Assembly: GCF_008195825.1 (NCBI RefSeq)
Contig: NZ_CP043329.1
Location: forward strand, 806,001-870,000
DNA: 64,000 bases
Origin: Pedobacter aquae
GTDB lineage: Bacteria > Bacteroidota > Bacteroidia > Sphingobacteriales > Sphingobacteriaceae
Direction: 5' to 3'
How positions within the stretch are numbered: the stretch's first letter is position 1; the number at the start of each line of letters is the position of its first letter. The translations under genes were made by a program, and so were the position numbers. This document shows, piece by piece, positions 27,855 to 36,720 of the stretch. Below the pieces are notes generated by a model that did no database searches, was not told where the DNA came from, and worked only from the letters and a program-made list of their open reading frames with translations.

Positions 27855-30607
27855 ATGAAAAAGAACCTGTTCAACTATAAGACTTTTGTATTAACGCTGT
27901 TATGGCTCATAACAGCTGATGTATGTTTGGCGCAAATAAGTGTACAAAAACTAAGATCCGAGTCTTTAGAAAACCCATTAGCTATAGATAATACCCAACC
28001 TCGTTTAAGCTGGCAAATTAGCAGTCAGCAAAGAGGGGTTATGCAAACAGCTTGGCAAGTTTTGGTAGCTTCTTCTCCTGAAAAATTAACAGAAAAAGAT
28101 GCTGATTTATGGAACTCTGGTAAAGTAAATACCAGCGAGTCTTTACACAACCCCTATGCAGGTAAAACTTTAAAAGCCAGAGAAAAATGCTTCTGGAAAG
28201 TTAAAGTTTGGACAAATAAAGGCGAAAGCGTTTGGAGTGAAACGGCTAACTGGACAGTTGGTTTATTGTATTATAAAGCTTGGAATGGCCGCTGGATAGG
28301 TTTTGACCGTCATTTTCCTTGGGATAATGAAGAGGAGCAAAAGTTATCTGCTCGTTATTTCCGCAAAGAGTTTGAGGTAAAAAAGCAAATCAAATCGGCA
28401 ACAGCCTACATCATGGGCTTAGGTTTGTATGAGTTTTATATAAACGGACAAAAAATTAGCAATCAGGTTTTAGCGCCTGCCCCAACAGATTATCAAGAGA
28501 ATATCCAGTACAATGCTTTTGATATTACTTCAAACATCAACCAAGGCAAACAGGCTATTGGTGTAATTTTAGGAAATGGCAGGTATTATGCCATGCGTCA
28601 GGCTAAGCCTTATAAAGTAAAAACTTTTGGTTTCCCTAAGTTATTGATGCAAATCCACGTACAGTATACAGATGGAACATCAGAAACTATTAAAACTGAT
28701 GAAAGCTGGAAAGGTACTGCAAACGGCCCGATACTAGCCAATAATGAGTATGATGGCGAAATTTTCGATGCTAGAAAAGAATTTATAGGCTGGACACAAG
28801 CTGGGTTTAATGATAAAGAATGGCTTAAAGCCGAGTATGTGCAAGAGCCAGCAGGGAAATTTGAAGCTCAAAAAATAGCTCCCATGAAGGTGATGCAGGA
28901 TATTTATCCTGTCAGCATCACGCCAAAAGGAAATGGCAAGTATCTGATAGACTTCGGGCAGAATTTTTCTGGCTGGATGAAAATAAGTATACAAGGTACA
29001 ATTGGTGATACCATCAAAATGCGCTTTGCAGAGTCTCTACAAAGCAATGGCGAGCTCTTCACCACTAACTTACGTGATGCTAAAGTTACAGATACTTATA
29101 TCCTTAACGGAAAAGGTAAAGAAGTTTGGGAGCCTAAATTTGTATATCACGGTTTCCGCTATGCAGAAGTAAGCGGTTTTAAAGGGCAACCTAGCAAAGA
29201 AAGTTTTGTAGGTAGGTTTGTTTATGATGATATGGCTACTACCGGAACTTTTCAATCATCAAATGCATTATTAAACCAAATTTTTAAGAACTCTTGGTGG
29301 GGTATAGCATCCAATTATAAAGGGATGCCAGTTGATTGTCCGCAACGTAACGAGCGCCAGCCTTGGTTGGGCGACCGTACCGTGGGTGCTTATGGAGAGA
29401 GCTTTTTATTTGATAATGCTACATTTTACACCAAATGGTTAGATGATATCAGATACGCACAAAAAGAAGATGGTGCTATACCAGATGTTGCCCCAGCTTT
29501 TTGGAGGTATTATAGCGATAATGTAAGCTGGCCGGCAACTTTAACTTTGGTTACCGAGATGCTTTACCGCCAAACAGCTGATGTTAAGGTTTTAGAGCAA
29601 AACTACCCCGCTATAAAAAAATGGCTTTCATACATGAAAGACCGATATATGAACGATAAAGGTATCATCACCAAAGATAGCTACGGCGATTGGTGCGAAC
29701 CACCTTTAACAGCAGAAGACGGTCGTGGTGTAAATGCAGATCAAAAGCATCCCAGTGCTTTAATTTCTACGGCTTATTACTACCATTTACTTACCATCAT
29801 GACCAAATTTAGTGTCTTAACAGGTAATACTCAGGATAGCTTGTATTTTACACAAGAGGCTGCTAAAATGAAAAAAGCCTTTAATCAGGAGTTTTATAAA
29901 AACGGTTATTATGGCGCTAATAAGCTAACAGATAATCTTTTACCATTAGCTTTCGGCATAGCAGAAGGAGAGCAAAGAAAGCAAGTAATTGCTCAGGTAG
30001 TAGACATCATCGAGAATAAAAACAAAGGGCATTTAAGTACAGGCGTAGTGGGTACGCAATGGCTTATGCGTACGCTAACCCAAATCGGAAGAAACGATTT
30101 AGCTTTTAAAATAGCTACCAACACCACTTATCCATCATGGGGCTATATGCTACAAAATGGCGCTACCACCATTTGGGAGTTATGGAATGGCAATACGGCA
30201 GCACCAAAAATGAATTCGCAAAACCATGTAATGATGCTGGGCGATTTACTCATTTGGTATTACGAAAGTTTGGCAGGCATCAGTTCTGATACACAGCAAA
30301 CTGGCTTCAAAAAATCATCATGAAACCAGAAGAAATCAATGGGCTTAACTGGGTAAATGCAAGTTATCAATCTCCTTACGGCGAGATTAAAAGTTATTGG
30401 AAGAAAGAAAAATCAGCATTTAGCTGGCAAATAACCATTCCTGCAAATAGCAGTGCTTTGGTTTACATCCCTGTAAAGGATAAACAACTGGTAAAAGAAG
30501 GGAACCAGAAAATTAACGATTCATCAAACATCAAATACATTAAAACAGAAGGCGGCAAGGCTATTTACGAAGTGCTTTCTGGTAGTTACCATTTTAAAGT
30601 TAATTAA
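27855..30607 (+). pseudogene. GH78 alpha-L-rhamnosidase split by a one-base frameshift
   Basis: The first frame (27855-30323, 822 residues) has a signal peptide, the N-terminal domains of GH78 (LRSESLENPLAIDNTQPRLS at the start), the (alpha/alpha)6 barrel with DCPQRNERQPWLGDRTVGAY near 495, and the typical end of the barrel WELWNGNTAAPKMNSQNH. It then stops early after GFKKSS. The missing C-terminal beta-sandwich continues in another frame at 30320-30607 (NGLNWVNASYQSPYGEIKSY), and adding one A to the A6 run near 30311-30316 gives IIMKPEEING, as in intact relatives. The joined product would have about 917 residues and cleave terminal alpha-L-rhamnose. Sequencing error, mutation or slippage on the A-run could all explain it. 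Confidence 0.85.
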
Positions 30608-30608
30608 T

Positions 30609-31247
30609 ATGAAAAGTCTTCAATACATCATGCTGTTATGGCTGGCACTACCCATTTTGGTAAATGCCCAAACAGAGCAAGAGCAAAAAGCTGCCGAATG
30701 GGTAAGCAGCTTAAATTTAAATGATGCTGCCAAAGAAAGTCGTGTAAAAGCGGTTATCGCAAAGCATTTAACAGCAGTTAGAGATTGGCATAATAGCCAC
30801 CCGGCAAGCACAGTTCCGGCTGGTATAAACCCTATTACGGGAGAGAAATTAAGCGATTTGCATCGTGAAATTATTGCTGACTCTGCCATGCCAGATAGCG
30901 TACACAAAAACTTAATGACAGGTTTAAGAGCCGATTTATCTCCAGAACAAGTAATTGCCATTTTAGATAAATACACCATCGGTAAGGTAGCATTTACCAT
31001 GCAAGGTTATAAAGCCATTGTACCTAACATGACAGCTACTGAAGAAGCTTTTATCCAAAAGAATTTAGAAGAAGCCCGCGAAATGGCTGTTGATTATAAA
31101 AGCATGAAACAGATATCGGCCATTTTTGAGATTTACAAAAACAAGTGCGAGCAGTATTTAAACAACAATGGCAGAAACTGGCGACAAATGTATAAAGACT
31201 ATGTAAATGCCCAAAAGGCAAAGAAACAAGCAGAAGCAAAAAAGTAA
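30609..31247 (+). CDS. DUF3826 family secreted protein, second copy
   Basis: 212 residues; signal peptide about 1-20 (ILVNAQTEQ). It shares with the protein at 6440-7123 the pattern KVAFTMQGYKAIVPNMT, EEAFIQKNLEEAREMAVD and a Lys/Ala-rich tail. No catalytic motif is apparent. Its place between a rhamnosidase and a sialidase-like hydrolase, with 1- and 4-bp gaps, suggests a role in handling the same glycan. Confidence 0.8.
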   Translation: MKSLQYIMLLWLALPILVNAQTEQEQKAAEWVSSLNLNDAAKESRVKAVIAKHLTAVRDWHNSHPASTVPAGINPITGEKLSDLHREIIADSAMPDSVHKNLMTGLRADLSPEQVIAILDKYTIGKVAFTMQGYKAIVPNMTATEEAFIQKNLEEAREMAVDYKSMKQISAIFEIYKNKCEQYLNNNGRNWRQMYKDYVNAQKAKKQAEAKK

Positions 31248-31251
31248 AACC

Positions 31252-32391
31252 ATGTTAAAAAGACATATCATTTCCCTATTCATATGCTTTGGAGTTTCAT
31301 CGTTGGCAACAGCGCAAGAAGCCAAATGGCGTAAAGGCATTTTAGTAGATGAATTTATTTACGATAAAGCGCCTTTTCCATCCTGTCACTCGGCTACTTT
31401 AGCAGAAACTCCTGAAGGCTTGGTTTATGCTTTTTTTGGTGGTACCAGAGAACGCCACCCTGATGTTGAAATATATGTAAGCAGACAGGTAAATGGTAAA
31501 TGGACAGCTCCGGTATCGGCAGCAGATGGTGTACAGCCCGATGGGAAAAGATTACCAACATGGAACCCCGTATTGTACCAAGTTCCAGGTGGCGATTTAT
31601 TACTATTTTATAAAGTTGGGCCTAAACCATCAGAATGGTGGGGGATGTTAAAAACATCAAAAGACAATGGTAAAACATGGTCAGCAGCACAAAAACTGCC
31701 TGATACTTATATCGGCCCTGTAAAAAATAAACCTGTTTTATTAAGCAATGGTAATTTGTTTTCTGCAAGCAGCACAGAAGGTAAGGGTTGGAAAGTTCAT
31801 TTTGAAGTAAGTTCTGATTTTGGTAAAACTTGGAGAAAAATTGGTCCGCTAGATGCCGGAAAAGATAGCTTAAATGTAATACAGCCAAGTATTTTAGACC
31901 ATGGCAATGGTAAACTTCAAATTTTAGCCAGAACAAGAAATAGGGCTTTAGCAGAAGCATGGTCTTACGATTATGGCGAAACCTGGACAGCACTTTCTAA
32001 AACCAATTTGCCAAACAATAACTCTGGTACTGATGCTGTAACGCTAAAAAATGGTAAACATGTTTTGGTTTATAACCATGTTTTACCTCCCGGAGATTTA
32101 GCAAAAGGCCCAAGAACACCTTTAAACGTAGCGGTTTCTAAAGATGGTAAAAATTGGAAAGCGGCACTTATTTTAGAAGATTCGCCTATCAGCCAGTATT
32201 CTTATCCGGCAGTTATCCAAACCAAAGACGGGCTTTTACATTTTGCCTACACCTGGCGAAGAGAGAAAATGAAGCATGTAGTGGTAGACCCATCAAAACT
32301 AAAATTAAAGAAAATAAAAAACAGACAGTGGCCTGCTTTAAAAGGCTATGAAGCACCTGTTTTAAAAGAAACTAAATCAGAAGAAGAATAA
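31252..32391 (+). CDS. BNR-repeat (sialidase-superfamily) hydrolase, candidate Dha/Kdo glycosidase
   Basis: 379 residues from the ATG at 31252, which begins the signal peptide (MLKRHIISLFICFGVSSLAT). An upstream ATG overlaps the previous gene and adds a charged tail. Asp-box repeats of a six-bladed propeller are clear: TSKDNGKTW, SSDFGKTW, SYDYGETW and SKDGKNW. Early arginine-containing motifs (FFGGTRERHPDVE) resemble the sialidase superfamily. There is no sialic acid pathway (no N-acetylmannosamine enzymes) beside it. Instead the next genes fit degradation of another 3-deoxy-ulosonic acid. RG-II contains Kdo and Dha, and Dha is the better match to the downstream enzymes. Substrate is an inference. 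Confidence 0.7.
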   Translation: MLKRHIISLFICFGVSSLATAQEAKWRKGILVDEFIYDKAPFPSCHSATLAETPEGLVYAFFGGTRERHPDVEIYVSRQVNGKWTAPVSAADGVQPDGKRLPTWNPVLYQVPGGDLLLFYKVGPKPSEWWGMLKTSKDNGKTWSAAQKLPDTYIGPVKNKPVLLSNGNLFSASSTEGKGWKVHFEVSSDFGKTWRKIGPLDAGKDSLNVIQPSILDHGNGKLQILARTRNRALAEAWSYDYGETWTALSKTNLPNNNSGTDAVTLKNGKHVLVYNHVLPPGDLAKGPRTPLNVAVSKDGKNWKAALILEDSPISQYSYPAVIQTKDGLLHFAYTWRREKMKHVVVDPSKLKLKKIKNRQWPALKGYEAPVLKETKSEEE

Positions 32392-32407
32392 AATCCAACA
32401 TCATAAA

Positions 32408-33550
32408 ATGCAGTTATTAAACGTACATTTCCCGGGTAAATTGGTTTTCGGAAATGGTTCATTACAGCAGTTAACCAATGAAATTTTACAGCTTTCCTGT
32501 AAAAGAGTGTTGCTGTTAACTATTGAGCCGCTGTTAGCTACTTTAACAGATTTGAAAACCCAATTAGAACAAGCTGGGGTAGCATTAAGGATTGATACCA
32601 GTATTATCCAAGAACCTACTTTTCAGGATTTTAGGAGCTTACTGGCGGAGAGTAAAGATTTTAATGCTGATTTAGTGTTAGGAATTGGTGGTGGTAGCGT
32701 TTTAGATATCGCCAAATTAATAGCTGCACAACTAGACAATACTCAAACTTTAGAAGAAATTGTAGGGATAGGTTTCCTTAAAGGCAGAAATATTAAATTG
32801 ATATGCGTACCTGCAACATCTGGTACCGGAAGCGAGGTTTCTCCAAACGCTATTTTGGTTGATGATGAAGGCCAAAAGAAAGGTATTATCAGTCCGTATT
32901 TAGTGCCAGATATGGTTTATGTAGACCCATTATTAACCATCAGCGTACCAGCAAGTATTACTGCCGCAACTGGTTTAGATGCTTTAACCCATTGTTTAGA
33001 AGCCTTTACCAATAAGTTTGCTCAGCCATTTATAGATATGTATGCCTTTGAAGGTATGCGCTTGATAGCTGCCCATTTGGTAGATGCTGTACAAGACGGA
33101 ACAAATAAAACAGCTAGAGAACAAGTTGCCATGGGAAGTTTGTTAGGCGGCTTTTGTTTAGGCCCAGTAAATACAGCAGGTGTACATGCACTTTCTTATC
33201 CTTTAGGAAGCATGTTCCATTTGCCACATGGACTTTCAAATGCGCTTTTATTGCCTTATGTGATGGAGTATAACTATCCCGCAGACTTAAAAAAGTATGC
33301 ACAGGTAGCACAAGCCTTAGGTTGCGAAAATCAAGACAATGATGAAAAAATGGCTCTAGCCGGAATTGCCAAAATCAAATCGCTGATAGCGGCTTGTGGT
33401 ATTCCTGCTAAACTTAGTGATTTAAATATACCCAAAGATAAAATAGCCGAAATGGCAAAAGACGCAATGCAAATACAAAGATTATTAAAAAACAATCCGA
33501 GAGAGATAACTCTTGAGGATGCCATATCTATTTATACAGCAGCTTATTAA
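32408..33550 (+). CDS. Iron-containing alcohol dehydrogenase; candidate C4-uronate reductase
   Basis: 380 residues, the family length, cytoplasmic (no signal). Rossmann-type NAD(P) domain with LVLGIGGGSVLDIAK (about 90-105) and VPATSGTGSEVSP (about 138-150). The metal-binding helical domain has GLDALTHCLEAF, GVHALSYPLG and FHLPHGLSNALLLP, giving the Asp and three His ligands. The family reversibly reduces aldehydes. Between a sialidase-like hydrolase and an aldolase, it could reduce the aldehyde acid made by the aldolase (threuronate to D-threonate if the sugar is Dha). Alternative: lactaldehyde reduction from rhamnose or fucose breakdown. Confidence 0.85.
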   Translation: MQLLNVHFPGKLVFGNGSLQQLTNEILQLSCKRVLLLTIEPLLATLTDLKTQLEQAGVALRIDTSIIQEPTFQDFRSLLAESKDFNADLVLGIGGGSVLDIAKLIAAQLDNTQTLEEIVGIGFLKGRNIKLICVPATSGTGSEVSPNAILVDDEGQKKGIISPYLVPDMVYVDPLLTISVPASITAATGLDALTHCLEAFTNKFAQPFIDMYAFEGMRLIAAHLVDAVQDGTNKTAREQVAMGSLLGGFCLGPVNTAGVHALSYPLGSMFHLPHGLSNALLLPYVMEYNYPADLKKYAQVAQALGCENQDNDEKMALAGIAKIKSLIAACGIPAKLSDLNIPKDKIAEMAKDAMQIQRLLKNNPREITLEDAISIYTAAY

Positions 33551-33553
33551 TAC

Positions 33554-34495
33554 ATGAAGACAGAAAAGAAATTTCAAGGAACCATTGTTCCGGTTGTGGC
33601 GCCACTAACGCATGATTATAAGCTGGATAAGGAGGCTGTAGAAAGAATTTTTTCTCACCTATATAAAAGCAATGCTTCTCCTTTTATATTGGGTACAACC
33701 GGAGAATCTGCTTCTTTACCGCAATCCTATAAAGAAGATTACATAAAAGCAGTTGCAAAAATAAGATCTACAGATGTGAAACTCTATGCAGGTATTTCTT
33801 CAAATATTTTAGAAGAATCTATAGCGTTTGCAAAGCTATGTTTTAATGAAGGTGTTGATGCTGTAGCAGCAACTTTGCCAACCTATTATCATCTGTCAGA
33901 AGATCAAATGAAACGCTATTTTTTAGAGCTAGCAGATGAAATCCCAGGACCTTTAATCATCTATAACATCCCGGCAACTACACACATGTCTATTCCGCTT
34001 TCGCTGATGGATGAATTAAGTTTACACCCTAATATTGTAGGTGCTAAAGATTCTGAACGTAGCGAGAAAAGATTAGATGAGTCTTTAAACCTTTGGAAAC
34101 ACCGACCAGATTTTAGCTATTTCTTAGGTTGGGCGGCAAAATCTGCCCATGCACTTATCAACGGTGCCGATGGTTTGGTGCCTAGTACCGGAAACATCAT
34201 ACCATCTATTTATGCAGAAATGTGTAAAGCAGTTTTAAAAGGCGATGAAGGTTTAGCTTTCCATTATCAATCACAGTCTGATAAATTAGGTCATTTATAC
34301 CAGCATGACCGCTCTTTGGGCGAGTCTTTATGGGCTTTAAAAGTGTTGATGAACGAGCTAGGTTTATGCGAAAGCCATATGATGCCGCCGCTTTGCAGCT
34401 TATCCTTAAAAGAGGAAAACGAATTAAGAAAAGGTTTCCACGAGTTAATTAAAAAAGAAAAAATTACCCTGAATTTATTAAGCCATGCCTCATAA
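33554..34495 (+). CDS. DHDPS/NAL-superfamily pyruvate aldolase
   Basis: 313 residues. Schiff-base lysine Lys165 in NIVGAKDSE, the YNIP tyrosine Tyr137, and GTTGES at 47-52 (binding the pyruvate carboxylate) mark it as a class I aldolase of the dihydrodipicolinate synthase/N-acetylneuraminate lyase group. It is a peripheral catabolic copy, not the lysine enzyme, judging from neighbours. It is expected to split a 2-keto-3-deoxy acid into pyruvate and an aldehyde. With Dha this gives a four-carbon aldehyde-acid, which the next genes could consume. KDG or Kdo are alternatives. Its last 11 bp overlap the start of pdxA. Confidence 0.88.
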   Translation: MKTEKKFQGTIVPVVAPLTHDYKLDKEAVERIFSHLYKSNASPFILGTTGESASLPQSYKEDYIKAVAKIRSTDVKLYAGISSNILEESIAFAKLCFNEGVDAVAATLPTYYHLSEDQMKRYFLELADEIPGPLIIYNIPATTHMSIPLSLMDELSLHPNIVGAKDSERSEKRLDESLNLWKHRPDFSYFLGWAAKSAHALINGADGLVPSTGNIIPSIYAEMCKAVLKGDEGLAFHYQSQSDKLGHLYQHDRSLGESLWALKVLMNELGLCESHMMPPLCSLSLKEENELRKGFHELIKKEKITLNLLSHAS

Positions 34496-35534
34496 ACCAA
34501 TCATCGGAATTACCATGGGCGACCCGGCCAGCATTGGGCCAGAAATTGCCGTAAAAGCACTTCTTGATTTTAAAATCTATGATTATTGCCGTCCTTTATT
34601 AGTTGGTGATGCTGCCGTTTTTAAGCACATCATTAAAAAGTTAGGTTTAATGGCACAAATTAATCCTATACAAAACATAGCCGATGCCCGTTTTGAAATG
34701 GGTAAACTAGATGTTTTTGATCTTCAAAATGTAGATTTAGAAAAGCTAGAATTTGGTGCTATATCTGCTATGGCGGGTGAAGCATCTTTCCAAGCGGTTA
34801 AAAAAGTAATAGAATTGGCTTTAGCCGGAGATATTGATGCAACCGTAACCGGACCTATCAATAAAAAATCTATCAATGAAGCTGGTCATCATTATGCTGG
34901 CCATACAGAAATTTATGCCGATTTAACCCATACAAAAAAATACGCCATGCTTTTGGTAGAAGATAACATGAAAGTTATCCATGTTTCTACCCATGTTTCT
35001 TTAAGACAAGCTTGTGATTTGGTTAAAAAAGAAAGAATTATAGAAGTTGTTGAGCTTTTACATCATGGCTTAATCTCTTTGGGCGAGAAGAATTTAAAAA
35101 TCGGGATAGCGGGTTTAAATCCACATGCTGGAGATTCTGGTCTTTTTGGTACAGAGGATGATGAAGAGATTTTACCAGCCGTACAACAAGCTTTAGCTTT
35201 AGGTTATGATGTTGAAGGGCCTGTACCGGCAGATACCTTATTTTCTAAAGCTGCAACAGGTTATTATGGAGGTATCGTAGCGATGTATCACGATCAAGGG
35301 CATATTCCGTTTAAGCTTTCTGGTTTTAAATGGAACCCGCTTAAAAAGCAAATGGATAGCGTTAAAGGTGTAAACATCACGATGGGTTTACCTATCATCA
35401 GAACATCTGTAGACCATGGTACAGCTTTTGAAATTGCTGGAAAAGGCATTGCCAGTTCTGATGCCATGACTTTAGCTATAAACTCTGCTGTACAATTAGC
35501 AGCATACAGAAAAGCAGAAATCCAACAAGATTAG
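34485..35534 (+). CDS. pdxA2: PdxA2-type 4-phospho-threonate/erythronate dehydrogenase
   Basis: 349 residues with all PdxA family motifs: GDPASIGPEIAVKAL (about 12), TGPINKKS, HYAGHTEIYA, GLNPHAGDSGLFG, GPVPADT, AMYHDQGHIPFK (metal-binding His) and TSVDHGTAFEIAGKG. PdxA2 paralogues paired with a DUF1537 kinase are known to oxidise 4-phospho-D-threonate (or erythronate) at C3, with loss of CO2, to DHAP. That pairing, 4 bp apart, is what is seen here. Vitamin B6 synthesis (true PdxA) is unlikely because pdxJ and other B6 genes are absent nearby. Confidence 0.88.
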   Translation: MPHKPIIGITMGDPASIGPEIAVKALLDFKIYDYCRPLLVGDAAVFKHIIKKLGLMAQINPIQNIADARFEMGKLDVFDLQNVDLEKLEFGAISAMAGEASFQAVKKVIELALAGDIDATVTGPINKKSINEAGHHYAGHTEIYADLTHTKKYAMLLVEDNMKVIHVSTHVSLRQACDLVKKERIIEVVELLHHGLISLGEKNLKIGIAGLNPHAGDSGLFGTEDDEEILPAVQQALALGYDVEGPVPADTLFSKAATGYYGGIVAMYHDQGHIPFKLSGFKWNPLKKQMDSVKGVNITMGLPIIRTSVDHGTAFEIAGKGIASSDAMTLAINSAVQLAAYRKAEIQQD

Positions 35535-35538
35535 CTTC

Positions 35539-36693
35539 ATGATGATAGCCGTTATTGCAGATGATTTAACAGGAGCAGCAGAAATTGGAGGCATTGCTTT
35601 AAGATACAACCTCACGGTAGAAGTGGTGTCTGCTTTGCAATATGCCAAAAAAGCTGATGTAATTGTGGTTAACGCCAATACTCGTTCTTTAACAGAAGAA
35701 CAGGCTAGGGCTGTTATTAAAAGCATTTTTACTGATTTGCAAAAGCTAAATCCACAGTTGGTATTTAAAAAGATAGATTCTGTTTTACGTGGTCATGTCC
35801 TGCCAGAAATAGAAGAGCAAATGCTAGCAACAGGTCAGCAAAAAGCTTTAATATTGGCTGCTAGTCCGGCTTTAGGCCGAGCAATCAAAAATGGTCATTA
35901 TTATATAGAAGGTAAACCTATTCATGAAACAGGCTTTGCTCAAGATCCAGAATATCCTGCAAAAAGTTCTTCTGTAAAAGACCTTTTACGTGTCACATCA
36001 TCAGTTTTTCCGGTGCATGTTCAACATCACGAAAGTACTTTGCCAGCAATTGGAGTAACTGTAGGAGAGCTAGAGACTTTTGATGATTTTAACCACTGGC
36101 TAAAACATGCCAACCATGATGTAGCCTTGGCCGGTTCGTCAGCATTTTTTAATGCGCTTTTGGCACAACGCTACACCAACTTATCGGCAAACCGTAAAGA
36201 ACGCTTGATGCTTAAAAGCCCCATCATTTACGTTTGCGGAAGTAAGTTTGATAAAAGTATACAATTAGTAAAGCAAGCGCAGCAGCAAGAAGTGGTAAGT
36301 TATATGCCTGCTGCATTGGCTCACGAAGTTAAAAATCAAGCTATTTTATTAAAGCAATGGCAGCAAGAAATCATCCAGATATTACAATCAAAATCTAAAG
36401 TGATAATTGCTGTAAATACTTTAGAACAAGCGCAAGAAGCCAAACCTGAGAATATCAAAAACCTGATGGCAAGCGTTTTAGAAATGGTATTGCAAGAGGT
36501 AAAGGTTAAAGAATTTATTATAGAAGGTGGTGCTACGGCATCGGCTATATTAGAAAAACTTAAAATAAACCGTTTGCTCATGGTGCAAGAAATTGCCCAA
36601 GGTTTAACCAGAAGTATTGCAAAAGATCAAAAAATAAATATTACTTTAAAGCCTGGTAGTTATACCTGGACAAAAAATATATGGAAGTTCTAA
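35539..36693 (+). CDS. DUF1537 four-carbon acid sugar kinase
   Basis: 384 residues; a start one codon later is possible (MMIAVIADD). The N-terminal substrate domain has IADDLTGAAEIGG (about 5-17), VNANTRSL and FKKIDSVLRGHV (about 75-87), followed by ASPALGRAIKNGHYYIEGKP and ETGFAQDPEYP. The C-terminal ATP domain ends with IIEGGATASAI. This family phosphorylates D-threonate, D-erythronate or 3-oxo-tetronates. Next to PdxA2 the substrate is expected to be D-threonate or D-erythronate. Transcribed with the aldolase and pdxA2. Confidence 0.87.
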   Translation: MMIAVIADDLTGAAEIGGIALRYNLTVEVVSALQYAKKADVIVVNANTRSLTEEQARAVIKSIFTDLQKLNPQLVFKKIDSVLRGHVLPEIEEQMLATGQQKALILAASPALGRAIKNGHYYIEGKPIHETGFAQDPEYPAKSSSVKDLLRVTSSVFPVHVQHHESTLPAIGVTVGELETFDDFNHWLKHANHDVALAGSSAFFNALLAQRYTNLSANRKERLMLKSPIIYVCGSKFDKSIQLVKQAQQQEVVSYMPAALAHEVKNQAILLKQWQQEIIQILQSKSKVIIAVNTLEQAQEAKPENIKNLMASVLEMVLQEVKVKEFIIEGGATASAILEKLKINRLLMVQEIAQGLTRSIAKDQKINITLKPGSYTWTKNIWKF

Positions 36694-36720
36694 ACTTCTT
36701 ATAGCAACTAACCAATAAAA

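Noticed and set aside
30320-30607. Separate 95-residue gene
   Set aside because: Its sequence is the missing C-terminal domain of the GH78 rhamnosidase; a one-base shift joins them.
31252-32391. True sialidase acting on sialic acid
   Set aside because: Asp-boxes fit the superfamily, but no N-acetylmannosamine pathway is nearby and the next genes fit another ulosonic acid in a pectin locus.
33554-34495. DapA of lysine synthesis
   Set aside because: Catalytic residues would fit, but overlap with pdxA2 and the absence of lysine genes point to a catabolic aldolase.
34485-35534. Vitamin B6 biosynthesis PdxA
   Set aside because: It is paired with a DUF1537 kinase and an aldolase in a sugar operon; this is the PdxA2 catabolic context.
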